A stretch of DNA of 64,000 bases. Source: Echinicola salinicaeni. Lineage in GTDB: Bacteria; Bacteroidota; Bacteroidia; Cytophagales; Cyclobacteriaceae. Positions 9,516 through 18,379 of this stretch are shown one piece after another. A program made the position numbers and the translations under genes. Location of the stretch: positions 62,001 to 126,000 of the forward strand of contig NZ_JACODZ010000003.1 of NCBI RefSeq assembly GCF_014280965.1. Reading direction: 5' to 3'. Position 1 is the stretch's first letter. Every line of letters starts with the position of its first letter. The notes beneath the pieces were generated by a model. That model searched no databases and was not told where the DNA came from. It was given only the letters and a program-made list of their open reading frames with translations.

Positions 9516-11141
9516 TTAATCAGTGATCTCTAAGATTGGTTCACCACTTGCTCCATTTGGAATTCTTATATTTAACAGCATGGACAATGTAGGTGCGATA
9601 TCGGTAATTGTGCAATACCTAGAGCTGCTTCCTGCCTCAACATTCCATCCGTAGAATAAGATCGGTACATGAGTGTCATACTTATAGCCTGTTCCATGGG
9701 TGGTTCCTCTTGAAGAGTTAACCAGCCATGCAGGTTCTAAAATCAATAGTACATCACCTGAGGCTTTGTGGTTGAAGCCCATTTGAAGTAAGTGAGCTCT
9801 GCCTTGGGTATATTCCTGGCTCATCATATCAGAAGCAGTATATGCTTCTTTAATGCCATCGAATCGTAGCATAAAATCAGCTATTTCTCTTTGGACTTTT
9901 GCCAAATCCAATCCTTTTTCCTTGATTAATTTCCTGTTTAGGAAGATCTGTTCATTTGAAGTGTTTAGGATCCAGTTTCCTTCACCGTATTTTTGGTTGG
10001 TAAAGCCTTTAAGTTGGGTGTTGGCAAAGCCTGAGTTAAAACTATCAGCGGGAATATTGATGCTTTTCATATAATTAACTACATCTGCAACTGCATGGTC
10101 TGCAGTAAGAAACACCAAATATTCTCCTTTACCATATTCTTTATCCAGATAGGAAAAGAATTTATCCAACCCTTGGTCCAATCTTAAATAGGTGTCTTCA
10201 ATTTCTTTGGAGGCAGGACCAAATCGATGTCCGACATAATCCGTAGAAGAGAAACTGACTGCTAAAAAGTCTGTTTCATCACCTTTTCCAAGGTCCTCGC
10301 CTTCAAGGGCAGCATAAGCAAGATCTAAGGTAAGGTCGTTTCCAAAAGGAGTAGAAGATATTAAGCCGAGACCGCCGTTGTTTTCTTGAAGGTCTTTTAG
10401 GTCATACGGAAAGTTTGTAGTTTCTCTTCCAATAAAAGGTGCCTCGAAGTCATTGTCATCCTCAATGCTCTGGGTGTATGTTTTGATATTATAAAGCGGT
10501 TTCCAGTCCTTTGAAAGGTATTTTTGAGGATATTTTTTCTTGTTGAATTTTTGTACCCAGTCAGGAAGCTCGTCACCATAATAGGTAGAGCTCATAAATT
10601 CACCACTTTTGCCGTCATACCAATATGCATCTCCCAAATGGCCAGCGGGCAAGGCTGCTCCACGGTCTTTGAGGGCAATGCCTACTACTTTAGAACGATG
10701 ATTAGTGGATAAGCGAAGTTCATCTGTAATGGTGGTGGTCAGTAGATTTCTTGGTGAAATATTGCCTTTAGAAGCTGTTCCACCAATACCTGTAACTGTA
10801 CTGTCGCTGGCGCAATATATACTACGATCCATACTTCTTACATACCAGTTGTTACTGATGATGCCGTGTGTAGCAGGAGTTGTTCCAGTGTAGACTGACG
10901 AATGTCCAGGCCCAGTGTAAGTAGGGATATAGTTATAATGGCCGTTTTTCATCATGAATCCTTCATGCATCAAGCGCTTGAAGCCTCCTTCAGTATATCG
11001 GTCATGGAACTTATGTAAATATTCGTAGCGCATTTGATCCACTACAATGCCCACTACTAATTTTGGTTTTTTGGAATTTTGAGCGAATCCCACGGATAAG
11101 CAAGCCAACAAAATTAAACTGGCTAGAACAATCTTTTTCAT
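9516..11141 (-). CDS. pafA: PafA-type periplasmic alkaline phosphatase
   Basis: A 541-residue protein with a signal peptide (cleavage near residue 20, after FAQ). It belongs to the alkaline phosphatase/phosphodiesterase superfamily: VVDQMR with metal-binding D35, the nucleophile in IPTYTGPGHSS (T76), N97 in GIISNNW, the pair K158/R160 in ALKDRGAALPAGH, and TADHA for the second metal site. The spacing matches, by my hand alignment, PafA of Elizabethkingia (D38, T79, N100, K162, R164), which marks a phosphate monoesterase rather than a diesterase. It would release phosphate from organic phosphomonoesters in the periplasm. A candidate -7 element (TATATTTG on the minus strand) lies at 11169-11176, with no convincing -33 element. 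Confidence 0.88.
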   Translation of the reverse strand: MKKIVLASLILLACLSVGFAQNSKKPKLVVGIVVDQMRYEYLHKFHDRYTEGGFKRLMHEGFMMKNGHYNYIPTYTGPGHSSVYTGTTPATHGIISNNWYVRSMDRSIYCASDSTVTGIGGTASKGNISPRNLLTTTITDELRLSTNHRSKVVGIALKDRGAALPAGHLGDAYWYDGKSGEFMSSTYYGDELPDWVQKFNKKKYPQKYLSKDWKPLYNIKTYTQSIEDDNDFEAPFIGRETTNFPYDLKDLQENNGGLGLISSTPFGNDLTLDLAYAALEGEDLGKGDETDFLAVSFSSTDYVGHRFGPASKEIEDTYLRLDQGLDKFFSYLDKEYGKGEYLVFLTADHAVADVVNYMKSINIPADSFNSGFANTQLKGFTNQKYGEGNWILNTSNEQIFLNRKLIKEKGLDLAKVQREIADFMLRFDGIKEAYTASDMMSQEYTQGRAHLLQMGFNHKASGDVLLILEPAWLVNSSRGTTHGTGYKYDTHVPILFYGWNVEAGSSSRYCTITDIAPTLSMLLNIRIPNGASGEPILEITD

Positions 11142-11326
11142 CAGGTTTATAGCTTTTTATGAATGAAACAAATATAGGGAATATGGTGGTTTCTGATAAA
11201 TAAAATTGGACAAGTGGTGGAAGGAATTATAAAAATTCCATAAAGGCAGACTTGATTTTCTGTCATTTATGTAAAATCCATTGTAATTTTAATCCGCTAT
11301 ATTCACATTTGAAACAAAAATCGTAT

Positions 11327-12925
11327 ATGAGTAATAAAATAATACTGTTGGCAATTTTAGCTTGCCTGGGAATGAGCACGGTTAAGGCTCAGTCTTATTT
11401 TGATGATGGTCTTGACAAAAATTTTCATAAAGGGAGGAGAGAAGCACTGAGGGCTATGCTTCCTGAAAATTCAGCTGCTGTGGTATTTACCGCTGCTGTG
11501 AAGAACAGGTCGAATGATGTGGATTTTATCTATCATCCCAATACTGATTTTTTCTATTTAACCGGATATAGAGAGCCGAATGCCGTATTGGTTATTTTCA
11601 GTGAGCCTAAACTGGTAGGTGGTGAAATGGCAAAGGAGGTCATTTACGTTCAGGAGCGAGATGAAAATGCAGAAATGTGGAATGGCAAAAGGCTTGGTGT
11701 TGAGGGAGTAAAAGAAAAATTAGGTTTTGACCATGTGTTTTTGAATTCCCAGTTTTCTGCGGAGGCTAAGGTTAATTTTGATGAGCTCGATAAGGTCATG
11801 ACCTTTAATCTTAAAGGGATTGAAGAAAGCAATGCCAATAAAGATATGATAGCACTTCAAGGAGATTTTAAGGCTGCTAGCAATTATCCAAAACAGATTT
11901 CTAAAGTTACTAATCAAATGTATGACCTGATCAAAGCTACTGATTTGGAAAATTCTGCAAATGTTGCCCAGGTCATCGGTAGATATAGGAAATATTATCC
12001 AGAAGTGGAGAACGATGCATTGCTGAATGCTTTTGCAGATGCCGAAACCGCTGAAAAACGAATGGAAATTGCTAAAAATCTACCTGAAACCAAAGTGGAT
12101 GTAGCTGCTTTACCGCAGATGATGACTGAGTTAAGGGGAGTAAAGACCCCTGAAGAAATTCAAATGTTGAAAAAAGCTATCCGCATTTCTGCAATTGGTC
12201 AAGTGGAAGTAATGAAGGCTTTAAAGCCGGGTATTTCAGAGAGGGAAGTTCAAGGAATCCATGAATTTGTATATAAGCGTTACGGTGCAGAGGCTGTTGG
12301 TTATCCTTCTATTGTAGGGGCTGGTCAGAATGGATGTATTCTTCATTATATTTCCAATGATTTGAGAGATCCGCAGAAAAGATTGATGTTAATGGATCTT
12401 GGTGCTGAATGGCGGGGATACACAGCAGATGTGACCAGGACAATTCCTATTTCAGGGAAATTTACAAAAGAGGAAAAGGCCATTTATGATCTGGTTTACC
12501 GCGCTCAAGAAGAGGCTATGGCCGTTTGTAAGCCGGGTACAGAATTTGGTGAGGTCAATAAAGTGGCTCAAAGGATCATTAATGAAGGTCTCGCAGAATT
12601 GGGAATTATCGTGAGAGGGCAGCGTCACCGTTATTTTCCTCATGGTACCAGCCATCATTTAGGTCTGGATGTACATGACAGAGGGGCCTATGGTCCGTTG
12701 AAGGAAGGGATGGTCTTGACGGTAGAACCAGGAATTTATATTCCAGAAGGAAGTGACTGTGATGAAAAATGGTGGAATATTGCTGTTAGGATTGAAGATG
12801 ATGTTTTGATTACCCAAGATGGTTTTGTTAACCTTTCTGCAGATGCACCAAGAAGTAGCGAAGCAATTGAGGCAATGATGGAGAAACCAAGTGTTTTGGA
12901 AGATTGGGTATTGCCAGAATTATAA
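11327..12925 (+). CDS. Secreted Xaa-Pro aminopeptidase (M24 family)
   Basis: The ATG at 11327 gives a 532-residue precursor with a signal peptide ending in TVKAQ; an upstream in-frame start would add 25 residues that do not look like a leader. It has an N-terminal aminopeptidase-P domain (about 25-270) with DFIYHPNTDFFYLTGYREP, then the pita-bread M24 domain with the metal ligands seen in LMDLGAEWRGYTADVTRT, HGTSHHLGLDVHD, LTVEPGIYIP and AVRIEDDVLIT. The family removes N-terminal residues preceding proline; the signal points to the periplasm. It is divergent from pafA, with 185 bases between the two starts. Confidence 0.9.
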   Translation: MSNKIILLAILACLGMSTVKAQSYFDDGLDKNFHKGRREALRAMLPENSAAVVFTAAVKNRSNDVDFIYHPNTDFFYLTGYREPNAVLVIFSEPKLVGGEMAKEVIYVQERDENAEMWNGKRLGVEGVKEKLGFDHVFLNSQFSAEAKVNFDELDKVMTFNLKGIEESNANKDMIALQGDFKAASNYPKQISKVTNQMYDLIKATDLENSANVAQVIGRYRKYYPEVENDALLNAFADAETAEKRMEIAKNLPETKVDVAALPQMMTELRGVKTPEEIQMLKKAIRISAIGQVEVMKALKPGISEREVQGIHEFVYKRYGAEAVGYPSIVGAGQNGCILHYISNDLRDPQKRLMLMDLGAEWRGYTADVTRTIPISGKFTKEEKAIYDLVYRAQEEAMAVCKPGTEFGEVNKVAQRIINEGLAELGIIVRGQRHRYFPHGTSHHLGLDVHDRGAYGPLKEGMVLTVEPGIYIPEGSDCDEKWWNIAVRIEDDVLITQDGFVNLSADAPRSSEAIEAMMEKPSVLEDWVLPEL

Positions 12926-12948
12926 ATGATTAAGAGATTTAATCCAAA

Positions 12949-12990
12949 AAACAAAAGGGGCTGTTTCGATAGAAACAGCCCCTTTTGTTT
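12949..12990. terminator. Bidirectional terminator between convergent genes
   Basis: Perfect long hairpin: AAACAAAAGGGGCTGTTTC, loop GATA, then the exact reverse complement ending in CCCCTTTTGTTT. A-rich left and T-rich right arms allow it to serve both convergent genes. Confidence 0.92.
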
Positions 12991-12997
12991 ATCAGGT

Positions 12998-13645
12998 TTA
13001 ATCTTTACTCTTTAGATCGCCCCGCTTGATGGATTTTATGAAATTGGCCCAAGCGAAAGGATTAAGCAAAGGAAAGGATCTTGGACCATAGCGGTCTTGG
13101 ATTTGCTGCATTTGTCCACTTTGGAAACTCCTGAAATTCTCATTAGCCGAGGATGGCATTTGTTCAGCCCATCTGAGCAACATTTGAGGGCTCAGATTAC
13201 CTCTATCAAGTGGGATTTCATCAACAGTCATGGCCAGTACTGCCTGTTTAAACTCTTCCTCTGTTGGGTAGGGCATTACTTCTACTTCTCCCAAAGCTAT
13301 TTCATCCTGAGCCATTGTTAAAATTAGACTGATTTTATCGTCTCCAACTGTATCTGGGACTTTAAAACTTTGGTTTTTTAAGCCTACGAAACTGAATACT
13401 ACACTATCACCAGTAGCTACAGGCATAGAGAAATATCCGAAATTATTGGAACTGGTTCCTCTCCCTTTATTAGGCACATAAACATTAACTCCTGAAATGG
13501 CAGTTGTGCTATCTGCATTTAATATAATACCGGACAATTGTATAACTTTTTTATCCTGAGAATCTTGCGCATAAGAAGTGTTGATTCCTGCTATAAACAG
13601 AAAGAAAAACAAAAATAAAGGGAAGTATAAATTAGTGATTTTCAA
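12998..13645 (-). CDS. Secreted protein with carboxypeptidase-regulatory-like domain
   Basis: A 215-residue protein with a signal peptide (ending NTSYAQ, about residue 27). Residues about 37-120 form the small beta-sandwich seen at the start of TonB-dependent receptors (carboxypeptidase regulatory-like: IQLSGIILNADSTTAISGVNVYVPNKG, with GTSSNNFGYFSM and VVFSFVGLKNQ; quoted here in part). Unlike a receptor it has no plug or barrel; a C-terminal tail of about 90 residues with EIPLDRGNLSPQMLLRWAEQ follows. Similar stand-alone proteins are common in Bacteroidota, without a known job. No partner is evident; it is transcribed divergently from arsR. Confidence 0.7.
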   Translation of the reverse strand: MKITNLYFPLFLFFFLFIAGINTSYAQDSQDKKVIQLSGIILNADSTTAISGVNVYVPNKGRGTSSNNFGYFSMPVATGDSVVFSFVGLKNQSFKVPDTVGDDKISLILTMAQDEIALGEVEVMPYPTEEEFKQAVLAMTVDEIPLDRGNLSPQMLLRWAEQMPSSANENFRSFQSGQMQQIQDRYGPRSFPLLNPFAWANFIKSIKRGDLKSKD

Positions 13646-13780
13646 AATAATGCTTTTTATAGAGAAACGTTCCTTAAGAAAATTGGTTTAAGTAATAGCC
13701 CTCAAATTCAACTGCTATAATAGGTTATTTTCACTGCATTTTCTTAATTTCAGGGTGGTTTTCTCGTTAAAAATTATTAA

Positions 13781-14161
13781 ATGAGACTAAAAAATATCAG
13801 TTTAAATTATGGTATGCGGGTTTTTAAGGCGCTTTCTGAAGAACCCAGGGTGAGGATTATTCATCTATTGATCCAAAACAAGGAACTCTGTATTTCTGAT
13901 TTGGAACATATTTTGGAATTTACCCAGACCAAGACCAGTAGGCATCTTGCCTATCTAAAAAATTCAGGTCTAGTTGGTAGCCGAAGGGTGGACCAGTGGA
14001 CTTTTTATTATATTTTGGACGAAGCTATAGAGATTATCAATCAAATTTTTAAGTTCATTCAAAAAGATGTGAATTTGATCCGAGACCAAGAAATCTATGA
14101 AATTCTACTTTCTAATAGAGAGCTGGCCATCAATAAGATAGAAAATACTCCTTACCGTTAA
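13781..14161 (+). CDS. ArsR-family winged-helix repressor
   Basis: A 126-residue protein with the compact ArsR fold: FKALSEEPRVRIIHLLIQ (helices 1-2), ELCISDLEHILEF, the recognition helix in QTKTSRHLAYLKNSGLV and a wing with RVDQWTFYYIL. The metal motif ELCVCDL of arsenic sensors is reduced to a single cysteine (ELCISDLE), so a metal role is doubtful. It lies 11 bases upstream of the yjjG-type gene on the same strand, so the two are probably one transcript. The effector cannot be told. Confidence 0.85.
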   Translation: MRLKNISLNYGMRVFKALSEEPRVRIIHLLIQNKELCISDLEHILEFTQTKTSRHLAYLKNSGLVGSRRVDQWTFYYILDEAIEIINQIFKFIQKDVNLIRDQEIYEILLSNRELAINKIENTPYR

Positions 14162-14172
14162 AGTTATAAATT

Positions 14173-14868
14173 TTGAAAAAGTACCGTCACTTATTTTTCG
14201 ATTTGGACCACACTTTGTGGGATTATGATCGAAATGTACAAGAGTCATTATCTGAATTATATGAGGTTTATTCGTTGGAAAATCTTGGAGTACCATCGAA
14301 CCATGATTTTTACAAAGCCTTTATAAAGGTAAATCATGGTTTATGGGATAATTATGATAAGGGGAAAATTGATAAAATTACCCTTAGAAAGGAACGTTTC
14401 AGGAGAATTTTTGACCAGCTTGGTGCGCGTAAGGTAGAAGTACCAAAAGAGATGGAGGAAGATTTTATGCATCGTACTTCCACGAAACCGCATCTGTTTC
14501 CGTATTCAAAGGAAATTCTGGAATACTTAAATGAGAAATATGATTTGCATATTATCACAAATGGATTTGATGAAAGTCAAGCCAAGAAAATAGCTTCATC
14601 AGGAATTAATAATTATTTCAAGCTGGTGGTTACCTCTGAAACAACAGGGCATAAAAAGCCTGATAAACGGATTTTTGAATATGCAATGAGGCAACTTAAG
14701 ACTAATGCTGAAGAGTGTTTGATGATAGGTGATAATCCTAGATCTGATGTGGAAGGAGCTAAAAGAGCTTCGATTGACCAAGTTTATTTTAACCCCATGG
14801 GATTGGATATGGCCGTTGAGGCAACCTATACAATTCAAGGATTCAAAGAATTAGAGAAAATTCTTTAG
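14173..14868 (+). CDS. yjjG: YjjG-family HAD nucleotidase
   Basis: A 231-residue HAD-superfamily hydrolase with all motifs: motif I FFDLDHTLWDYD (two catalytic Asp), motif II HIITNG, the motif III lysine in GHKKPDKRIF and motif IV MIGDNPRSDVEGA. The cap region and length fit the YjjG group, house-cleaning pyrimidine 5'-nucleotidases that remove non-standard nucleotides such as 5-fluoro-dUMP. Translation must begin at the TTG at 14173 (next in-frame ATG is well inside the fold). It starts 11 bases after the arsR stop. Confidence 0.87.
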   Translation: MKKYRHLFFDLDHTLWDYDRNVQESLSELYEVYSLENLGVPSNHDFYKAFIKVNHGLWDNYDKGKIDKITLRKERFRRIFDQLGARKVEVPKEMEEDFMHRTSTKPHLFPYSKEILEYLNEKYDLHIITNGFDESQAKKIASSGINNYFKLVVTSETTGHKKPDKRIFEYAMRQLKTNAEECLMIGDNPRSDVEGAKRASIDQVYFNPMGLDMAVEATYTIQGFKELEKIL

Positions 14869-14882
14869 CAGTGAGGTTATCC

Positions 14883-14918
14883 TTTTGCATAGAATTTAAG
14901 TCCGAAATTTTATCTTTG
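14883..14918 (+). promoter_or_regulatory. Bacteroidota-type promoter of pruA
   Basis: TTTTG at 14883-14887 and a perfect TAnnTTTG element (TATCTTTG) at 14911-14918, separated by 23 bases, the upper end of the spacing known for Flavobacterium promoters. The pruA ATG is 30 bases downstream. Confidence 0.7.
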
Positions 14919-14948
14919 TATCAATCAGAATAAAAAACTCAAATTATT

Positions 14949-16580
14949 ATGTTAAAAGGTTTCTTCAACATACCGGAACCGAAAAATGAACCGGTATTTG
15001 ATTATGCTCCTGGCTCTCCAGAAAGGGCTAAGTTACAGGAAGCAATCAGGGAGGCTCGCGCAATGCAAGTGGATATACCAATGCACATTGGTAGCGAGGA
15101 AGTAAGGACAGGCAATAAACTGCCACTTTCTCCTCCTCATGACCATCAGCACATCCTTGGATATTTTCACGAAGGTGATAAATCTCATGTTGAGCAGGCT
15201 ATCAATGCTGCTTTAGGGGCAAAAGAAGCATGGGAAACCATGGAATGGGAGCAGAGGGCTGCTATTTTCTTAAAAGCTGCTGATTTGATCGCCGGTCCTT
15301 ATAGGTATAAGATGAATGCTGCCACGATGTTGGGGCAATCAAAAAATGCCTATCAAGCGGAAATAGATTCAGCTTGTGAAATTGTAGACTTCTTGAAGTT
15401 CAATGTCAAGTACATGACAGAGATTTATTCCCAACAGCCTCCAATTTCCGGAAATGGCGTTTGGAATAGGACTGAGCAACGTCCATTAGAGGGCTTTATC
15501 TTTGCCTTAACTCCTTTTAACTTTACGGCTATTGCTGGTAACTTGCCTACCGCTCCAGCTATGATGGGGAATACAGTAGTTTGGAAGCCAGCTTACACTC
15601 AGATTTATGCTGCTCAGGTGTTAATGGAGGTGTTCAAAGAAGCAGGAGTGCCTGATGGTGTGATCAACTTGATCTATGTGGATGGACCAGCTACCGGTGA
15701 AGTAGTGTTCAATCACCCTGACTTTGCGGGTATTCACTTTACAGGTTCTACGGCCGTATTCCAGACAATTTGGAAAACTATCGGTGAAAATATCACCAAA
15801 TATAAATCATATCCTAGAATCGTTGGTGAAACAGGTGGTAAGGACTTTATGATTGCTCACAAATCAGCTGATGCGAAGCAATTTGCTACTGGTTTGGTGA
15901 GAGGTGCATTTGAATTCCAAGGCCAGAAGTGTTCTGCCGCTTCCCGTGCTTACGTTCCTTCTAACCTTTGGGAAGATGTGAAGAAGTACATGGTGGAAGA
16001 TCTCGCAAGCATTAAAATGGGCGGAACTGAGGACTTCAGCAATTTTGTCAATGCAGTAATCGATGAAAAAGCATTTGACAGGATTACCAAATATATCGAT
16101 AATGCCAAAGCAGATGGTTTAGAGGTAATCGCTGGGGGTAATTATGATAAATCAAAAGGATATTTTGTTGAGCCAACAGTATTGTTGACCAAGGATCCTA
16201 TGTACACGACCATGTGCGAGGAGATATTTGGTCCAGTATTGACCATATATGTATATGAAGAAAATAATTTTGAAGCTACCCTTGAGTTGGTAGATCAGAC
16301 TTCACCATATGCGCTAACAGGTGCTATATTCTCTCAGGACAGGTATGCTGCTCAGTTGGCAACCCAGAAATTGAGAAATGCGGCTGGTAACTTCTATATC
16401 AATGACAAGTGTACAGGAGCAGTAGTTGGACAACAGCCATTTGGTGGAGCCAGGGCCTCAGGTACCAATGACAAAGCAGGTGCCATGATCAATATGTTGA
16501 GATGGGTATCACCAAGAACTATCAAAGAAACATTTGTAACTCCTACGGATTACAGATATCCTTTCTTAGGGGAGGATTAA
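14949..16580 (+). CDS. pruA: L-glutamate gamma-semialdehyde (1-pyrroline-5-carboxylate) dehydrogenase
   Basis: A 543-residue aldehyde dehydrogenase of the P5C dehydrogenase group. Visible marks are the NAD-fold region FALTPFNFTAIAGNLP, GNTVVWKPAYTQ, HFTGSTAVFQTIW, RIVGETGGKDF with the general-base Glu, and GQKCSAASRAYVP with catalytic Cys328; NDKCTGAVVGQQPFGGARAS near the end is also typical. It oxidises glutamate semialdehyde to glutamate, the second step of proline breakdown, in the cytoplasm. No proline dehydrogenase (putA/prodH) gene is beside it. It has its own promoter and terminator. Confidence 0.95.
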   Translation: MLKGFFNIPEPKNEPVFDYAPGSPERAKLQEAIREARAMQVDIPMHIGSEEVRTGNKLPLSPPHDHQHILGYFHEGDKSHVEQAINAALGAKEAWETMEWEQRAAIFLKAADLIAGPYRYKMNAATMLGQSKNAYQAEIDSACEIVDFLKFNVKYMTEIYSQQPPISGNGVWNRTEQRPLEGFIFALTPFNFTAIAGNLPTAPAMMGNTVVWKPAYTQIYAAQVLMEVFKEAGVPDGVINLIYVDGPATGEVVFNHPDFAGIHFTGSTAVFQTIWKTIGENITKYKSYPRIVGETGGKDFMIAHKSADAKQFATGLVRGAFEFQGQKCSAASRAYVPSNLWEDVKKYMVEDLASIKMGGTEDFSNFVNAVIDEKAFDRITKYIDNAKADGLEVIAGGNYDKSKGYFVEPTVLLTKDPMYTTMCEEIFGPVLTIYVYEENNFEATLELVDQTSPYALTGAIFSQDRYAAQLATQKLRNAAGNFYINDKCTGAVVGQQPFGGARASGTNDKAGAMINMLRWVSPRTIKETFVTPTDYRYPFLGED

Positions 16581-16609
16581 ATATAATTGATTCGTATAAG
16601 ATCAACTTA

Positions 16610-16640
16610 AACCATTCACTAATGTGGATGGTTTTTTCTT
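16610..16640 (+). terminator. Terminator of pruA
   Basis: Stem AACCATTCAC/GTGGATGGTT (one G-T pair), loop TAAT, then TTTTCTT. It lies 30 bases after the pruA stop. Confidence 0.85.
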
Positions 16641-16695
16641 TTGCTTTAATTAGCTTTGCATTTTTAGTGCTTTTTGAAATATAATTGATTTAAAA

Positions 16696-17262
16696 ATGAG
16701 CAAGTTTTATTTGACTGTTTTTCTGGTCGGGATGTTTTTTTTAGCAAAGGCCCAAAATAGAAGTGAAGTTGAAAAATCAGTAATAGGAATTCAAACAGGG
16801 TATTTAGGGGCTTGGGCACATCATGAAGCTAAGCTGGCAAATAAAATAGCCTTACGGACAGAAGTAGGTCTTTTAGGAGATTTGATTGGAGGGAATTACT
16901 GGAACGATGCCGGGAGTATTTGGACACCGGTTTTAAGTTTGGAACCTCGTTGGTATTATAATATCAGCAAAAGGGCTTCAAGATTAAAGAAAACCAAAGG
17001 AAACAGTGCCAATTTCCTTTCTATAAATGGCAGTTTTTATCCAGATTGGTTTGTTCTTTCCAAATATGATAAAATTCAAATGGTCAATCAGATTTCAATT
17101 GTCCCAACCTGGGGTATAAGAAGAGTAGTTTGGTCTCATTTTACGGTTGAGGCAGGAATTGGTATTGGATATCGATATGTCTTTGCTAAAAATGCGGGAT
17201 ATCCGGAGAATAATGGAGAACTGGCAGGTAATCTACACCTTCGATTTGGGTATATTTTTTGA
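16696..17262 (+). CDS. Outer membrane beta-barrel protein, unknown function
   Basis: A 188-residue protein with a signal peptide (about residues 1-19, ending FLAKAQ). The remainder shows alternating short strands with aromatic girdles (IGIQTGYLGAWAHHEAKL, ALRTEVGLLGDLIGGNYW, FTVEAGIGIGYRYVF) and ends in LHLRFGYIF, a terminal-phenylalanine strand as expected for an outer membrane barrel. I do not recognise a family. A perfect -7-like TAGCTTTG lies at 16651-16658, 37 bases before the ATG, without a matching -33 element. Confidence 0.7.
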   Translation: MSKFYLTVFLVGMFFLAKAQNRSEVEKSVIGIQTGYLGAWAHHEAKLANKIALRTEVGLLGDLIGGNYWNDAGSIWTPVLSLEPRWYYNISKRASRLKKTKGNSANFLSINGSFYPDWFVLSKYDKIQMVNQISIVPTWGIRRVVWSHFTVEAGIGIGYRYVFAKNAGYPENNGELAGNLHLRFGYIF

Positions 17263-17340
17263 TGAGGTACACTGGCTAGAAATAGCTTTATGGAAGATTT
17301 TATTAGGCTCTTTATAAATAGTATGGTTCAACCTTAAGAA

Positions 17341-17520
17341 GGAAAACCATTTTAGCAAGCCTGTCGGAGGCGACCTCAAGTGTATCTGCAAATCCGCCTC
17401 ACAGATATTGAGCGTTAAGAAATTAAAGAAGTGGGTAAGCAATAAGGCAGGTTTGCCTGCCTGTTCGGCGAGGCAGGTTTAGTTACTTTTTTCACCTGTA
17501 GGAAAAAAGTAACAAATGGG
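17341..17520. repeat. Repeat-rich intergenic module
   Basis: The 350-base spacer 17263-17612 has no gene. It holds the direct repeat GGCAGGTTT (17446-17454 and 17472-17480) with an inverted CCTGCC copy between them, a TATCTG/CAGATA inverted pair near 17371-17396, and a perfect 12-base hairpin at 17482-17513. I infer an interspersed non-coding repeat of the kind scattered between genes in this phylum; copies elsewhere would be needed to prove it. Confidence 0.5.
17482..17513. repeat. Perfect 12-base inverted repeat GTTACTTTTTTC/GAAAAAAGTAAC
   Basis: Two exact arms with an 8-base loop (ACCTGTAG). The T-run lies inside the stem, not after it, so it is not a classic terminator. It lies at the right end of the repeat-rich module between two convergent outer membrane protein genes. 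Confidence 0.75.
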
Positions 17521-17612
17521 GTGAGGTGAAAGTCACATTGAAATTTAGCAAACAAAGTAAAAGTTACCCAGAGTAAATCATATAATACTTTTATTTCTAT
17601 TGCTTCTAGAAG

Positions 17613-18308
17613 TTATTTCCTCTTGGCCACTTGGAAAAGGTAGGCGATGGTGAATTCTATATTGGTACCAGTCATATCAAAAATCCTGTCTTGACTTTCT
17701 GGACGACCAAATTCATAAGATGCGCGGACGTCTGCTGCTATGGTACTTATACCAAAAACTTTGGAAATTCCTGCTCCAGCGGTGAGGCCATAAATCAGTT
17801 TTTTTGGATCATCGCCTTCCTGTCCATAAGTAGGCAGAATCGGAATCTCTTCATTTGGAGCTTCAAATTCCCTTTTGACGTCTGTGGCTTTGAGGAGTCT
17901 GCCGAAATGAGGTCCCATTTTTATATGAAAACGGCCAGATCTTCCAAAGTAAAAATTGGCCAAAACAGGCATTTTGAAATAATCAAAATGGGTTTCATTG
18001 GTGGCAGTCTCATCCTCATTGTATTCTATGAAACCTGTAGTAACCTTTTGAAAACTTACTTCTATACCCGCATGATCCTTATAGAAGTGTTCAAAGACAA
18101 AGGCAAAGGTTGGTTGGTTTTTTACTCCATGTACCTTGATTTTGGGTAGAGAGGCTAGGGATCGGTAAGTCATTCCTGAATAACTAAGTCCGCCCCTGAT
18201 TCCGATATTGGTCTGTGCCGACACCATATTACTGCTGCTAATCAATAATACAAGGCTTAACACAATGCCTGAAATCCAAAAGAAATATTTATTAGATATA
18301 GGGTTCAA
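17613..18308 (-). CDS. PorT-like outer membrane beta-barrel protein
   Basis: A 231-residue protein with a signal peptide (hydrophobic 10-30, ending MVSAQ). The rest reads as an eight-stranded-type barrel: NIGIRGGLSYSGMTY, HAGIEVSFQKVTTGFIEY, FDYFKMPVLANFYFG, HIKMGPHFGRLL, LIYGLTAGAGISKVFG, DVRASYEFGRPE and a last strand TNIEFTIAYLFQVAKRK. This is the Bacteroidota outer-membrane barrel family that includes PorT, but the match is too general to claim a type IX role. Convergent with the previous barrel gene. Confidence 0.75.
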   Translation of the reverse strand: MNPISNKYFFWISGIVLSLVLLISSSNMVSAQTNIGIRGGLSYSGMTYRSLASLPKIKVHGVKNQPTFAFVFEHFYKDHAGIEVSFQKVTTGFIEYNEDETATNETHFDYFKMPVLANFYFGRSGRFHIKMGPHFGRLLKATDVKREFEAPNEEIPILPTYGQEGDDPKKLIYGLTAGAGISKVFGISTIAADVRASYEFGRPESQDRIFDMTGTNIEFTIAYLFQVAKRK

Positions 18309-18347
18309 AGTAACGAAATTGAAGACTGTTGGGTAAATTAAAAAGAG

Positions 18348-18379
18348 AAAGAATAGTTCACCGTAGCGAACTATTCTTT
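18348..18379 (-). terminator. Hairpin terminator at the end of the gltX transcript
   Basis: AAAGAATAGTTC/GAACTATTCTTT stem with an 8-base loop. It overlaps the stop codon of the small gene at 18371 and, read on the minus strand, runs into CTCTTTTTAATT. Confidence 0.65.

Noticed and set aside
11169-11176. Full promoter for pafA at the TATATTTG element
   Set aside because: The -7 match is perfect, but no TTTG or TTG lies 17-23 bases upstream, so it is mentioned only with the gene and not listed as a promoter.
17631-18149. 172-codon plus-strand frame over the PorT-like gene
   Set aside because: Antisense to a gene with signal peptide and barrel pattern; the product has no such order.
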